Positions 45,101 to 57,361 of a stretch of 64,000 nt of DNA are shown here, piece after piece. Every line of letters starts with the position of its first letter. The stretch's first letter is position 1. This DNA is from Anisus vortex (taxonomy: Eukaryota > Mollusca > Gastropoda > Planorbidae). The stretch spans positions 32,531,227 through 32,595,226 of the forward strand of contig OX421502.1 in assembly GCA_949126835.1 (NCBI GenBank). The letters are read 5' to 3'. The translations under genes were made by a program, and so were the position numbers. A model generated the notes under the pieces. That model was given only the letters and a program-made list of their open reading frames with translations, did no database searches and was not told the DNA's origin.

Positions 45101-48100
45101 GCCTTGCAAAGACTATCTCGCAGGGCACAGTGCAGTCAGGAAGGCAAAGAGGCAGACAGAAGAGAAGATGGTAGGACAATATAAAAGAATGGACCGGCCT
45201 GTCTTTCACTAAGTCCCAAAGGGTGGCACAATACCATGACAACTGGCGAGCAATAATGCAACACTCAGCAATGGCACCCCAACTGCCCACCCACAGGTTA
45301 TGGGGATAGGTGAAGGTAAACTAAGTAAATTGAAAGCTATGTTTGAAATAAAAAATTAAAACATAAAAATTATTTACTAATTCTGAAAGAACCTTCAGAT
45401 TTCATTTCTTTGTGGATATTTTATTTTAGGGATACTTTAGGGACATTAACTTACAATTATGTTTCTTTATATTTTTAAATTATTTTTTACTTTACAAAAT
45501 TTTATTTTCAATAAAATTGTTTTAAAGTTATAACAAAAATGTAATTTTTTTTTGCTTGAAAAATTTTATAACAAAGCAGCAGCTTTAAGAAAAAAATTAA
45601 ATCCTACAGACACAAACAAACAACAATATGCAAATCAAAACCCACAATTACAACTTATTTAATGTTGGAAATAATACAGATGATTATTGCATCTTACACT
45701 AATCAATAGTATGATAGTCACTAATCCATAACAGCAGAAATAACTAATGCAGCAGACGCTTCCTAATTCATACAGATTCGTTTCTCCAAGAAGCAGAGTA
45801 ACAACACAGAGAAAGTAACAATTTGTCAAAACAATCTCACTTTCTCATTTTGCAAACACTAAAGTTGCAGCTGTCTTAAAAATTCTATATATGGAGTATT
45901 TACAATTAAAATAAGTTTGCCAAGATAAAAATCCTATAATTTATTGGAAACAAGCCCAGATAGTAAAGTTTTAAACATGTAAACAGCTGTAAGGAGAGAA
46001 TGCCTTATTAAAACCATTAGTAAATGAATAGACAATAACTTTAGAGATACAAAATTGTTTTTCCTTTTATGTAAAGAGCAGGTTTATTCTCTTAAAGACA
46101 AAGCTCTTTAATCTCCTTAGAAACTTTAAATAAAAAGAAAGTTGGCAGGGCAGAAACAGAAATGCCAGAATCTTACGTAGCAGCTCCTTCATGGATTTGA
46201 TAGACTGCAGGGACAGCGTGGATGCTCTATGAGGTCTCAACAATGGCGGATCTCTCTGTATACTTGATTTGTTAGGTAAGTTCCTGGAAGGAAGAGGAAG
46301 CAGATAGGACACTGTAAATTTTTTGTAGGCACACAACAATATGGGGCTGTTAATGCACAGACAACCAAATGAGACTATTAATGAACACACAACTGTATGA
46401 AATTTTTAATGAACACACAACTGTATGAGACTATTAATGAACAGACAACTGTATGAGACTATTAATGAACAGACAACTGTATGAGACTATTAATATAAAT
46501 GAACAAACAACTGTATGAGACTATTAATGAACACACAACTTCACAACTGTATGAGGTTTTTACTGAACACATAACTGTATGAGACTATTAATGAACACAA
46601 AACTGTATGAGACTATTAATGAACACACAACTTGAACTGTATGAGACTATTAATGAACACACAACAGTACGAGACTATTAAAAATGATAAATAAAATATT
46701 AAATAAAACTGCTTGTAAAATGAATTGCCTTGTTTCCTGATTTAAAAAATACCTTCAATTTTGTGAACATGCATTACCTTCTCTGTCTCAGTCCTGATCT
46801 AGTTCCAGTTGTCAATATTTCCCTGGAAAGTGCAATTGAGGAGTTCTCAATGGCAAGAATGGACTGGTCAGGACTAGATGAAGCACTGTCATAGCCTGAA
46901 ATGTTAGAAAATAAAATAAAAATTGCAACACATTATAATTATAGTGACTATGGAAGAACAGGGTGGATGGCTTGAAAGACTTTTGAACAGTGCAAACCTT
47001 GTACACAATGTTCCTTTCTCTTTTTCTGAACTTTTTTTTTTAATATTTATATTTTCCCATTTAATTTTAGATTTAAGTATTCTAGCTGTATGTTGTTCAT
47101 AAAATCAAATTATAATTACACTTTAATCTCTAGTATACACTAGAAACACAATTTTTAGGTTTTGTTTTCTTCATTCTTATCAGCATTCAGTCACAAACTA
47201 AACCAGAATATGAAATAACATGATAGGCTTATAAAAAAAATTCTGAACATGGAAGCCGACATGTGGGCATTCAAATGAAGCAAAGCTGATTCAACAGGGG
47301 AAAAAACTTTTAAAAGTCGGCTATGTCCATTTCTTTTACTTCTCACAGTGTGATGCATTCTCCCTGACACCAGAGAATGTCTCATTCAAGATTCACAGTT
47401 TATCAGAAATGCTCCTTCTGATGTGGCGCAGTTATTTATTTCCCCATTCTCTTCTCCATGTACACGTCTTGTGCCTGTTCAGTTTCCAATGTTGCTGCCC
47501 CATGCCAAGCGTGTGATAGCAATGTTTGGCAGCATTTATTCCTGCCAGCAGCTGTTCTTCAAGATGAAGTTTTGTAAGAACAAGCTGTGCTTTAAGCTTG
47601 ATGACAATCACCTCAATTACATTTTGTTGCCAAACTCATCATCAAAACCTTCAATTGAATCTGTCTCTAAGAATATTTCCTCATTGGGTGGCGGAGTGGC
47701 AGCGCGTTCTGCTGGTGTTACGAAGGTCCTGGGTTCAAATCCTGGTGAAGGCTAGGATTTTTTTTATCAGGATTGGAGGGTGTCTCTGAGTCTACCCACC
47801 TGTGATGGGTACCTGACCTTAGTTGGGTTAAAGTAAAGGCGGCTGTGCATAGTGTTGGCCACACAATCACCAAGTACGCCGTGGCCACAGAAATTGATGA
47901 ACGCTTCACCGGCCCTATGGAGCCATTTGATCTGACGGGATACTTCCTTGACTTTTTCCTCATTGATCATGCTGTATCTTTTAACAAAATAATTTTTTCC
48001 TTCTACATATTGTTTCTTCTTCACTTCCTGCATTGTGAGAAAAGGTTTGCCAACCCTTTCTTAATTCTATTATTACTGCTCTACACAAGGTGTTGGTTTA

Positions 48101-51100
48101 CTACATCTCATTTTTGTTGAATTTTACATTTCCAAAAGTTCTAAGTATCTAACAAATTGTAGCTACCTTTATTTATAAATTTATAACAAGCATTAGTCGA
48201 TCATTTTAAACACATTTTCTAACAAGTATATTTACTAGATTATACTGTATTCTTGCTATAGTCTTATGTCTAATATGTCAACCTGAAGAGTTACAATTAA
48301 AGATACCTACCTGAAGATAAACTTGGCTTCATTCGTATGCTCTCAGACCTGTCAACAGTGTTCTTCCCAAAGCATGATTCTTGAAGTTGTACATTCTCAT
48401 CTGTGTAACATACATTCATGCAACTTACTATTAAAGTCCACTTTTGACATATAAAAAAATTCAACACTAACCAAATTAGATATTCTAAAATTGTTTTTTA
48501 AAGTTAAAGTTGTTTTAAAATAAAGCTTTTTGTGTAGATTAAGTTTACTTTGATGTGCCGTGACTGATGGTGAGCTAATTCTCTCTGACAACTCTACTTT
48601 CTGTTGCAGTGTCTGCAGCTGTTTCTGTGTGTCATTCAGTGTTGCAGTAAGTCTCTTCACTTCCTGAGCTGTTGATTCAGATTCATGATTTAGATCAGGT
48701 TCATGATTTAGGGCTTACATAGATCATAAAAGAGCTATCAATAATAAACTAACAATAAATGTAGCAAATGTACAGTATTTATTTAAAATATAAATAAAAC
48801 TAATATTTAACATGTTTAGCATTTAGTCATTTGGCACAAGATAACATTCTCAAAAGTACTAAAACTTTTCTATCAAGATTAAATTTCTTAAATACTTAAA
48901 AATAAAAAAAAAATAAAACATTGGCATAGACTGGCAAATGATTTTGCTGCTAATGACTTAATCAAACAAAGCAGCAAAGTAAAATACTGATGTTGTCCCA
49001 TACTATCATAGCAATAGACATGACAAGTAAAGAAAACCAGAATACCTGAAGATGTCTCCTACTACAGCTAGCCTATAGCAATAGACATGACAAGTAAAGA
49101 AAACCAGAATACCTGAAGTTGTCTCCTACTACAGCTAGCCTATAGCAATAGACATGACAAGTAAAGAAAACCAGAATACCTGAAGTTACATTAGCCTCTT
49201 GCAGGGCGTCATATTTCACAGACTTGTCTTTCAGCTTTGTCATAAGGCTGTCCATGTGGACTTTCATCTTCTGCTGCATGTCTTTCTCAATGTTCAGGGC
49301 AGAGTTCAAATTGCTGTTGGTCTCTTTCAGTCTGATCACACTTTGTTCTTGGCTGGAACCCTGGCTTTTCAATTTCTCTATTTCTTTTTTACATACTTCC
49401 AACTGTAACACATTGAAATTAGGAATCATAACACTACAATAATTACTAAAACCAATCCAATCTTTATACAATTTACAGTGCATCAAGTTATATTTATATA
49501 TTTATATAGTCAATCAGTAAAAGCATAAACCAGCCACGGGCGCATATATTTGCACCCACATATTTTACTTCATGTAGGCCCAGGCACATATATTTCCCTC
49601 AAAGATGGATATCAAATATAAATACAAAGTAACCCAAGTCTCAGGTAGAATTTGTTAAAGGAGTAGCAGAATTTTATTTTACTTTTAAATTTTAACAAAA
49701 TCAAACAATGAGTTTTTTTGTGCGTTACTACAATGGTTATCAATTGTGGCGCATCCTAGTTGCATAGCAGTAAACAGTAATGGACTTAGGTGTTGATGAA
49801 ACTTTTTCTTATGAATTATTATTAGTGTCACGTGCGAAACAGCTAATGACGTATTTGATAGTTTATTTAGGAATGTATCATTTTTACATTCTTTGATTCA
49901 CATCCATCTTGAATCCCACAAGGTTGTATAAGTATTAGTATTTCTACTATATCTGTAGATATTTATATTTGATTGGCTCATAGGATGTTCAAGTAAATAA
50001 CTGTTAGTATTAATTATAAGGTTAGGTCGTACTATACCTTAATATATATAGAAAATACACAGTCCTGTTTGAAATAGTAATAACGATTTATTCCAAACAA
50101 GAATGAAGGTATGAATGGAACAGCAAAACAGAATACAGGTATCAATGGTAGATGATAAACTTAAATCAGTTGAGATCTCTTCTAGACCATATCAGGCTGT
50201 AATAACATATATATAAGAGAGTGGTCAATAACGGACTACACACAACAACGCCCAAACTAGAACTGATCAACGATCTCAAACCCCCGTGAGACGTATGACG
50301 CATTTTAATGCTATGACGTAGTGTCTAGACAGATATGCACGTTTTATTCTTAGTATGGAAAAACATTTTGGGTTAAAGTTAAAGATTTCTTTCGAACTTA
50401 ATTAGATATTAATAGAGAACCAATATAACTACGGAAATAAAACTACTTTCCTTAACGTAACATTAGAAATAGAAGATTCTGATACTTATAATGATCAGGT
50501 TTGTTATTCAGTTTTAAACAATTCTGATACTTATAATGATCAGGTTTGTTATTAAGTTTTAAACAACTAATTCTTTACATGTTACTTTCACTAGATACCA
50601 AAAAAAAAGCATATTGCAAAATAATGGCAGGGTTACGGGGAATAATTAGTAGAATAATCACTGGTAAACATGCTATATTTAGAAAAATATTAGCAGGGAC
50701 GCGAAGGGTTAACGTTTTTGTTAAATTTCTTTTGTGATAAATAAAGGATTTTCTATGTAATTTGCACAAGTCAAAAACCACAACACATTTCATAGTCAAT
50801 ATCTGACCCATTGATTTCTTGGGCTACACATTGAGAACTAAGAAAGAGTAAACCTCTATGAGCCACTACACATTGATAACTAAGAAAGAGTAAACCTCTA
50901 TGAGCCACTACACATTGAGAACTAAGAATTAAGAAAGAGTAAACCTCTATGAGCCACTACACATTGAGAACTAAGAAAGAGTAAACCTCTATGAGCCACT
51001 ACACATTGAGAACTAAGAATTAAGAAAGTGTAAACTTCTATGAGCCACTACACATTGAGAACTAAGAATTAAGAAAGAGTAAACTTCTATGAGCCACTAC

Positions 51101-54100
51101 ACATTGAGAACTAAGAATTAAGAAAGAGTAAACCTCTATGAGCCACTACACATTGAGAACTAAGAATTAAGAAAGAGTAAACCTCTATGAGCCACTACAC
51201 ATTGAGAACTAAGAAACAGTAAACCTCTATGAGCCACTACACATTGGGAAGTAAGAATTAAGAAAGAGTAAACCTCTATGAGCCACTACACATTGAGAAC
51301 TAAGAATTAAGAAAGAGTAAACCTCTATGAGCCACTACACATTGAGAACTAAGAATTAAGAAAGAGTAAACCTCTATGAGCCACTACACATTGAGAACTA
51401 AGAATTAAGAAAGAGTAAACCTCTATGAGCCACTACACATTGAGAACTAAGAATTAAGAAATAGTAAACCTCTATGAGCCACTACACATTGAGAACTAAG
51501 AATTAAGAAATAGTAAACCTCTATGAGCCACTACACATTGAGAACTAAGAATTAAGAAATAGTAAACCTCTATGAAGCTCACCTGATCAAGTAGATTCTC
51601 TTTGTCCTGCTTCATACTCTCCAGCTGATCTTTGAGTTCACCAATTTGAATATCTGCTACAACACCCATGGACTCACCAGAACTCTCGAGACGATCTGTA
51701 CAAAATGTAACAACAACAAAAAAAAAACACACTGGAAACTTTATCGTTTGAGTTCAAACGTTAAAGGAAAATATACGACTAGTCTAGCTCAATGTACGTT
51801 TACAGAAATAAATTCGTTTTTGTTTAGCAGTGTCTTAACATTAGGAGCCGTACCATTCAAATTCTTTTTTATTTTCTTCCAAGAAACTATTTTCATGAGG
51901 CCAAAAGAAATTGGCATACAGAATAGCATCTTGAAAGTGAACTTAGTAAATAACAAATAATGTTTCGCCAAGTGACAAACACTAGGCTATGTTGAGTTCA
52001 CAAGTGCCAAATACCAAATTTCTTAACCTTAAGGATAATTTAAGGACAAAGTAAGAACAGAGAGATTAAAGAACTTTTGTTCCACTATCAGTGAGAATCT
52101 TTACAAAAAATCATCAGTCAGCCAGAAAATACAATAGCTGACTCCTAAATGATACATTTTCTTGTATGATATATGATATGGTATGATAGTGTGCTTGAAT
52201 GCCTATTGTGCTTGAGTACAAATGGTTCTTTTATATTTTTTTTAATATGCTGAAAGAGGGAATTTATTCAAGTCAAATTTACATTTGTTTGGATCAATAA
52301 AGTAATCTTATATTAACTTTCTTGAGGCTAAGTATCCTTATGTGTAAACTATAATTATGTGTGTTTGAATTCAAACAAAGAAAGAAAATATTGTTTGAAA
52401 GACAAAAACATATAATGCAACTACTTTTTACACTTCTTTAAGAAAAACATGTTAGAAATCCCTATAAAATCTTACCATCGAACCCTTGGCTTTGCATGTC
52501 CTCCAGCTTATGCTCCAGGTCTTTATTTTTAACCCTGAGTGTGTCCAGCTTGAAGCAAAGGCATCTCTTCTCTTCCTCCCATTGAGCTTTAGAGTCAGAC
52601 AAAGCCAGAAGCTCATCTCCCATCTTCTGGACCTGACACTCGAAGTGTGTGACTGCGTTCTGCAACTTTTTGTTCCTGGACACATCTGCCTCCAAAGATT
52701 TGATCTGCGCAGTGGAGAAATAGCAGATTCATTATGTATTCAGCCAGCGCGTTTGGTTGTCGTACCAAAGGTTCGAATCCTGGTGAAGGCAATGGATTTT
52801 TTCCCCGGAACTGGAGGGTGTCCCTGAGTCTACCCAGCCCTGATGGGTACTTGACATTAGCTGGAGTAAAGTAAAGGCGGCTGGGTCCTATGAACTATTT
52901 GGTCCGATGGGATGTATTACTTACATAATCAAGTCTATTAACTTTACCCTATATAAACATTTCCCCAGGTAGGCTCTACTAAAAGACTTCTGCAGCTAGG
53001 ATTTATATTTAAATTAAACTACTGGTTGCTCTCCAGTCATTTAAATTAAAAAAATAAAGAAAGTGTATATATAATTTTCTTGAAGTAAATGAATTGTCAA
53101 TTTATTTTTTTAAGTTACAAGAAATAATTTTAAACCATTTGTTGCAATATTTTTCATTTTATTATTGCTAAATTGGCTTAAAATGAATTTTATAAGGGGT
53201 AAAGCAGCACAATTAACATTATATACTTTCACAACAATCTTGTTGCTTACCTTGAGTCGTAATTTTGTAATTTCCTCTGTATGGATTCGGTGGTCCACCT
53301 CAAGGGTTTCACATTTTTCCCTGTACTTCTCCATCGACAAAACTTTCTGTTTCAAGCTACACAATAAATACAAACAATATATGACCTGGACCTCATTGCT
53401 GGTTTAAAAAAAACTGTAGCTCACTAAAAGGAACTGAAAATGAATGAGTATGCTAAAGTAAAGACTTACAAGTATACTTCAGGGTCTGGCTTAACATCAA
53501 GACTGTCAGTACTTGTCACTGTCACATTCTGAAGCTGCCGAACCTTTTCTCGAAGTTGATTGATTTCTGAATCTGAACATTCAATTTCACCATGAAGAAA
53601 TAAAAAATGACAAAAAACAAATATGAATTTGTAAAAACTGGCGATTCATTTTTTTACAGGGTTCTTCCTCTAAAACAATTTTAACATAATAAACCCAAAC
53701 CACTATATACTGAGACTCTTGTGTGTAATATTAACCAGTATAATATTTAGATCGTCCTAATAAAAGAATATTGGATTTTTTTCAGCAATCAATGAAATAT
53801 CGCTTATATAATTTTAGAAAATCTTAATACGGATTAAAGACTTCTTAACAGCATTACTTTTTTTTTTTTTGCATTTACATATTTTTTTTACTGCTTTTTC
53901 TATAACTGGTACCAGTATAGTCAAATTCACAAACTTGAACAACAAACAAGTAATTTTTTACTTGTCCAGCCCGTATGAAGCTGTTTAAGTTATCCAACTA
54001 ACCCTTATTTCCAATTTCTGAGATTTTGTCTTGCAAGGCTGCTTCTGCTTCTTCTTTCTGAATGATTTCAAAGTTTAATGCTTCTCTGAGTTTTCTAAGC

Positions 54101-57100
54101 TCCATGTCTTTCTGCTTCATCACAGCCTGAAACAAAATGTGGAAGTGAACTTGTAGCCAAAATTCAACATCATCAGTAAACAATGCAAAGACTCATTTTC
54201 TTCCATAGAAAGTAAGCATTACCATGAAATGTTAAACTAAAGCATTGCAAGAAATGAGTTTTGTTTTCCTTTCAGATTTAAGATGAAAAATGTTTATCTT
54301 TTAAGTTTATCTGTCTAATAATAACTAATACTGTTAACAAGCAGGTGTACTTTCAAAATATATATTTAAAAATACAAGAGTACTTTTTAGTTACTTTTTG
54401 AATAAACTGAGGAGACTTGATAAAATTAATCAGGGATGAAGATGGAGATTTGATGTCTATGGCCCTGAAAGGGGACGAGAGCTCACTGAGGTAGTTGTCT
54501 TCTTGAAGGAACATTCTTCTGTCAGGTGTCTGGTCCTTGGCCAAGGGACTTAACACATAGTGTTTATCTGCAAAGTCTGATGTCTTCATTAATTCAAACA
54601 CTGGTGAATGTCTTCTACTTTCTAGAAGAGGAGAAACAAAAACAGAATAAAGATAAACATTATACAACTTATATAGAGAGAGAGAAAAATATTTTAAAAT
54701 AAAAAAAAAATGCATTAAAAAATATTAACCACAAAATTTTTTGCGCCAATTAGTTCTGTCATCAAAATGTATAACAGAATAATACAAAATATAGATCTTG
54801 GAAAGCCATTACAATGTAGAAAAACAAAGCAGCTGCCTAATAGCTCATTCTAAAACTAATTGGCTCTTTACTTTATCTCTTATCATAGATATGTCACCAT
54901 ATAAGTTTGACATTTTTGGCTGGCTGTTCCCATCCACAAGGCCCTGCAATCAAATAGTAACACTGCAAATCAAGGACTGGCTTAGGCCTACTAAAAAAAA
55001 GGCTCCTATCCGACAAAGCCATTTGCAGAATCAGTCAATCGAAGCATGTTCATTTCTGCGGAGCCTCCACTAAGGTTCAGCTCAATTTGGCAGTTTTTGA
55101 TGCTGCCTCACACCTCTGCCCATGTCAGACTATGTCCCAACTGCCACTCACTACCTACATTGCTCTGAACTACATTTGGCATAACCTCCAGCTAAAAAAA
55201 ATTACCTATTGGCTGTTTGAGGACACTGCCTATATTGTTCGTCAGCATCACTTCACCAGAGTCTGGGCCAATCACAGTCTGTATTATCGCCAGCACATCT
55301 TCCTGCAGATCCGGCGGAACCCGGAGGGCTGAGCTCTTGAAAACATTTTTGTTTGGACCTAGCAGTCCAATACCAAGCAGAACCATTGAGATCTGTGCAA
55401 GATTTAATGAAATACATGGTTATTAGATTTACATATTATACTTTCATCGCCAAAATTTGAAATTACAATAACTGGGACTATTCTAAGAGATACCAACAGC
55501 ATGTTTAAAAAGAAGTTTTGCACTGTTGGGGCAAAAAATTGCAAGAAACCACAACAGAAATAAATTTTGTCTCGGGTTTTAAAATGAGATTTTGAATTTT
55601 AGGCTAAAAATGTTTCGTACAAAAATCTAAGAAGCAGTGTGTTTAGGAATATGTTAATGTTCTGAGCTACAATGAACTGTTGAAAATTTTGAGGCCCCTG
55701 CCCCGCCTCCCCCCAAACATTTTACCTTTGCTAGCTCCAGTTTTGCAATTTCTTCAGATGGACAAGTGTCAGCAGCCAAATCATCAAATTTGATACAAGT
55801 ATTGATGTCTGTCGTTTCTCCATAAAAGTCTGCAGATAAATGTATAGTTAGTTTTCATTGGGAAACTAAGACAACTAATCAAAGTAAAATTATATTAAGT
55901 AATAACAACACACAAATTAATTTTCATCAAAGGTGCTAAAAATGTATCATCTAATTATTTCATGAGTTTTCAGTTTTCTAAGTCTAGAATTAGGCTTACA
56001 ATGGCCCATACAATATACAAGAATTCTGCTGACAAATAATAATAATTTAATAGTAAGTTTTACTGTATTTTGTTACCTAGTTACTGGGTATTTTTTTTAA
56101 TTTAATACTAATAATACATATGAAATAAATCCTCACCCTGTAAAAAATCTCTGACATATAAAAGTCTGCTAGAACTAGAATCTGATACTTTTTCTTCTCC
56201 ATTCATTGGGTCTCTGGAAGTATTTCAATCAAAACATTTATATAACCATTTGAGAGACACAAAATTATGATGATGTTTTTAGAAAAAGACAAAGAGATAG
56301 CTAAGCAAAACTTATTCCACAAGCAAGGAGAAATTGATATAAGATTCCTTTTCTTCTTGAATGGCATTCAGGCACTTAGTGGGTTGCCTGAATTGATCAG
56401 TAAAACCAACAGATTAAATTGAAAACCCTTGTATCAAAAACATTAGATTCAAATCACATAATATACATAAAGGACATCAAAATTTACATCTTCTCTGTGG
56501 ATACATCTAAAAATAATAAATATTATAATATATGCAAACGACGCTAACTAGTAGAAAGGATATAACCCTATATATATTACAGGCGATTATAGCGCTCTAT
56601 GCTTATCCACTAAAGATGTAAAATAAAAAAATATATTTCAAGCTTCAAACTTACATCAAATGTAAAACATATAAAAAAAAATTGCCATCTTTCAAATTTA
56701 TCAAAGAGGCAACTTCCTTGCCCCACAATATATTCACCTGGAGAAACAAAAAAAGATGAATAAATTATTATACAAGTAAAAACTATTGCCTTTTAAATCT
56801 GTTTGAAAGGAAACTTCCTAGCCTAATGACATACTGACATGGATATAAGCCTAGGAATTGACACTGGGTTGAGTTAAGATTATAATAGTGTGAGAGAATT
56901 AAAGCAAACACATTCCATATAAATTCAATGAATTTTCCTACACATGTAGACTTATGCTTCTCTTCTTCTTTGTTCTCAAATTACTTATGGTATATGCAAG
57001 ATATAATTATAATGCACTAATAAAAATATAATATATATTTGTTTTTAGGCTGTTACATAAATCATAAAACTGTGAATTTGTATCTAAAATTATTTTTTTT

Positions 57101-57215
57101 AATTAGACATAGCCATTTATAATTCTTTTTAAAATTCAAAACAATAAATAAAGATACATGTTTGATTAGTTTTACTTACAAATTTTAACACAGCTATTTC
57201 CTTGTAATAATCCAT
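42111..57215 (-). CDS. NUMA1: NuMA-like nuclear mitotic apparatus protein (821 residues, 20 coding exons)
   Basis: Coding exons (minus): 57215-57180, 56737-56655, 56213-56137, 55829-55726, 55392-55206, 54621-54395, 54126-54003, 53572-53470, 53356-53251, 52704-52476, 51695-51583, 49402-49180, 48668-48549, 48400-48311, 46895-46778, 46283-46177, 44704-44598, 43718-43605, 43246-43211, 42272-42111. All are bounded by AG/GT and the phases close exactly to 2466 nt. Residues 1-160 follow the NuMA hook-like domain: AVLKFVNILW for vertebrate LLSWVNSL, LKDGNFFLYVLHLID, then KLELAKISMVLL for ELAKMTMLLL. Residues about 235-600 are coiled coil. Residues 692-710 (CANEPDDESFEWDKLSRLN) match the vertebrate LGN-binding stretch around its DDWNRI core, with Trp703. 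A basic RIQKRK segment (732-737) and a CDK-type TPVK (Thr752) follow. Expected role: linking LGN/Pins and dynein to spindle poles and cortex. Vertebrate NuMA is about 2100 residues, so the coiled coil is far shorter here. Further in-frame exons may have been missed. Some introns hold minisatellites. Confidence 0.87.
42333..43082. mobile_element. mariner/pogo-like non-autonomous element in a NuMA intron
   Basis: Ends carry the inverted match TAAAATCTCAA.TATA.GCTGCAC (about 24 bp; left at 42338, right ending 43079). It is flanked by TA at 42331-42332 and 43083-43084. The interior is non-coding. The terminal phrase resembles the repeat at the window start. It lies between coding exons 19 and 20. 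Confidence 0.6.
43405..43500 (-). mobile_element. LINE 3' end with (ATT)n tail
   Basis: The reverse complement 'catgcgctctgagcttacat ... ttggcaacgctatac', then (ATT)n. It is similar to the tail at 6590-6700. Located in the NuMA intron before exon 19. Confidence 0.6.
44995..45315 (+). pseudogene. LINE C-terminal fragment in a NuMA intron
   Basis: The plus strand reads NVIGPHEDMLTAIKSKKLGC, FGHAARSDGLAKTISQGTV, SGRQRGRQKRRW, a stop, then DNIKEWTGLSFTKSQRVA. It has the same C-terminal signature as 14037-14246 but is better preserved. Confidence 0.75.
46325..46685. repeat. 28-bp minisatellite in a NuMA intron
   Basis: Unit 'tgaacacacaactgtatgag' plus 'actattaa', about 12 copies. The most regular part is 46378-46670. 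It starts roughly 40-50 bp upstream (in gene orientation) of the acceptor for exon 16 (46283-46177). Confidence 0.9.
47230..47665 (+). pseudogene. hAT (GTF2IRD2-type) transposase C-terminal relic
   Basis: The plus strand reads FPMLLPHAKRVIAMFGSIYS, CQQLFFKMKFCKNKL and LDDNHLNYIL. This corresponds to the 'FGSTYxCEQLFSxMK ... LTDEHL' dimerisation end of hAT transposases. It sits in the NuMA intron between exons 14 and 15, opposite in strand to the gene, with a SINE directly after it. Confidence 0.7.
47684..47945 (+). mobile_element. tRNA-derived SINE, family A, full length
   Basis: Clear tRNA-like A box (GGGTGGCGGAGTGGCAGCGC) and B box (GGTTCAAATCCTGG), then the full body and 'gaacgcttcaccggccctat' tail. 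It is the best example of the family in the window and resembles a tRNA-Leu/Ser-like head. Confidence 0.88.
49011..49187. repeat. 67-bp tandem repeat overlapping the exon 12 donor of the NuMA-like gene
   Basis: Starts at 49011, 49078 and 49145 (the last copy is partial). Each copy includes, on the minus strand, CTTCAGGTATTCTGG, i.e. the exon 12 end and its 5' splice site. Only the copy at 49180 keeps the reading frame into exon 13. Confidence 0.9.
50824..51574. repeat. 49/42-bp minisatellite abutting the exon 11 donor of the NuMA-like gene
   Basis: About 16 units begin 'actacacattgagaactaag', optionally followed by 'aattaag', then 'aaagagtaaacctctatgag'. The last unit stops about 8-10 bp from the donor GTGAGC of exon 11 (exon end 51583). 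Confidence 0.93.
52737..52925 (+). mobile_element. tRNA-derived SINE, family A, 3' shortened
   Basis: GGTTCGAATCCTGGTGAAGG at 52770, 'gggtgtccctgagtctaccc' and 'agtaaaggcggctggg', joined directly to the 'tggtccgatggga' tail. It begins about 30 bp upstream (gene orientation) of the exon 10 acceptor at 52704, so it forms part of that intron's 3' end region. Confidence 0.82.
56335..56480 (+). mobile_element. Decayed LINE 3' fragment in a NuMA intron
   Basis: 'ggcattcaggcacttagtgg', 'gttgcctgaattgatcagt' and 'aaaaccaacagattaaat' are diverged matches to the 'gcatggaatgggttgcctga' region of the 19560-19890 LINE. Confidence 0.4.
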
Positions 57216-57361
57216 TACTCCGTCTGTATTTTCTGTTATTTTTTTTTTCCACTTTTTGTTTTTGCTGCCTCTTCACTCTTCATTGGTTGGAAGTTGAAGA
57301 GAAAATCAATATTAACCACTTCAAGTGGACTTCTATTTATTGTATTCAATATCAAGTATAT
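57180..57361 (-). other. First coding exon of the NuMA-like gene with 5' UTR and a uORF
   Basis: An acceptor (ttttttttccag) precedes 57361. The main ATG is at 57215. Within the leader, ATG at 57283 opens a 15-codon uORF (MKSEEAAKTKSGKKK) ending TAA at 57236, before the main start and in a CCA-ATG-A context. This start was chosen because the downstream frame matches NuMA from its first residues. Confidence 0.55.

Noticed and set aside
47191..47385. Minus-strand exon of the NuMA-like gene between exons 14 and 15
   Set aside because: It is antisense to a plus-strand hAT relic and the exon 14/15 phases close without it.
47684..47945. Functional tRNA gene
   Set aside because: A/B boxes are present but no complete cloverleaf or terminator, and the same head plus body recurs a dozen times: it is a SINE.
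54798..55190. Extra exon of the NuMA-like gene or embedded retrogene
   Set aside because: Phases of exons 5 and 6 already join correctly. The frames here show no coiled-coil or NuMA similarity and lack paired splice sites.
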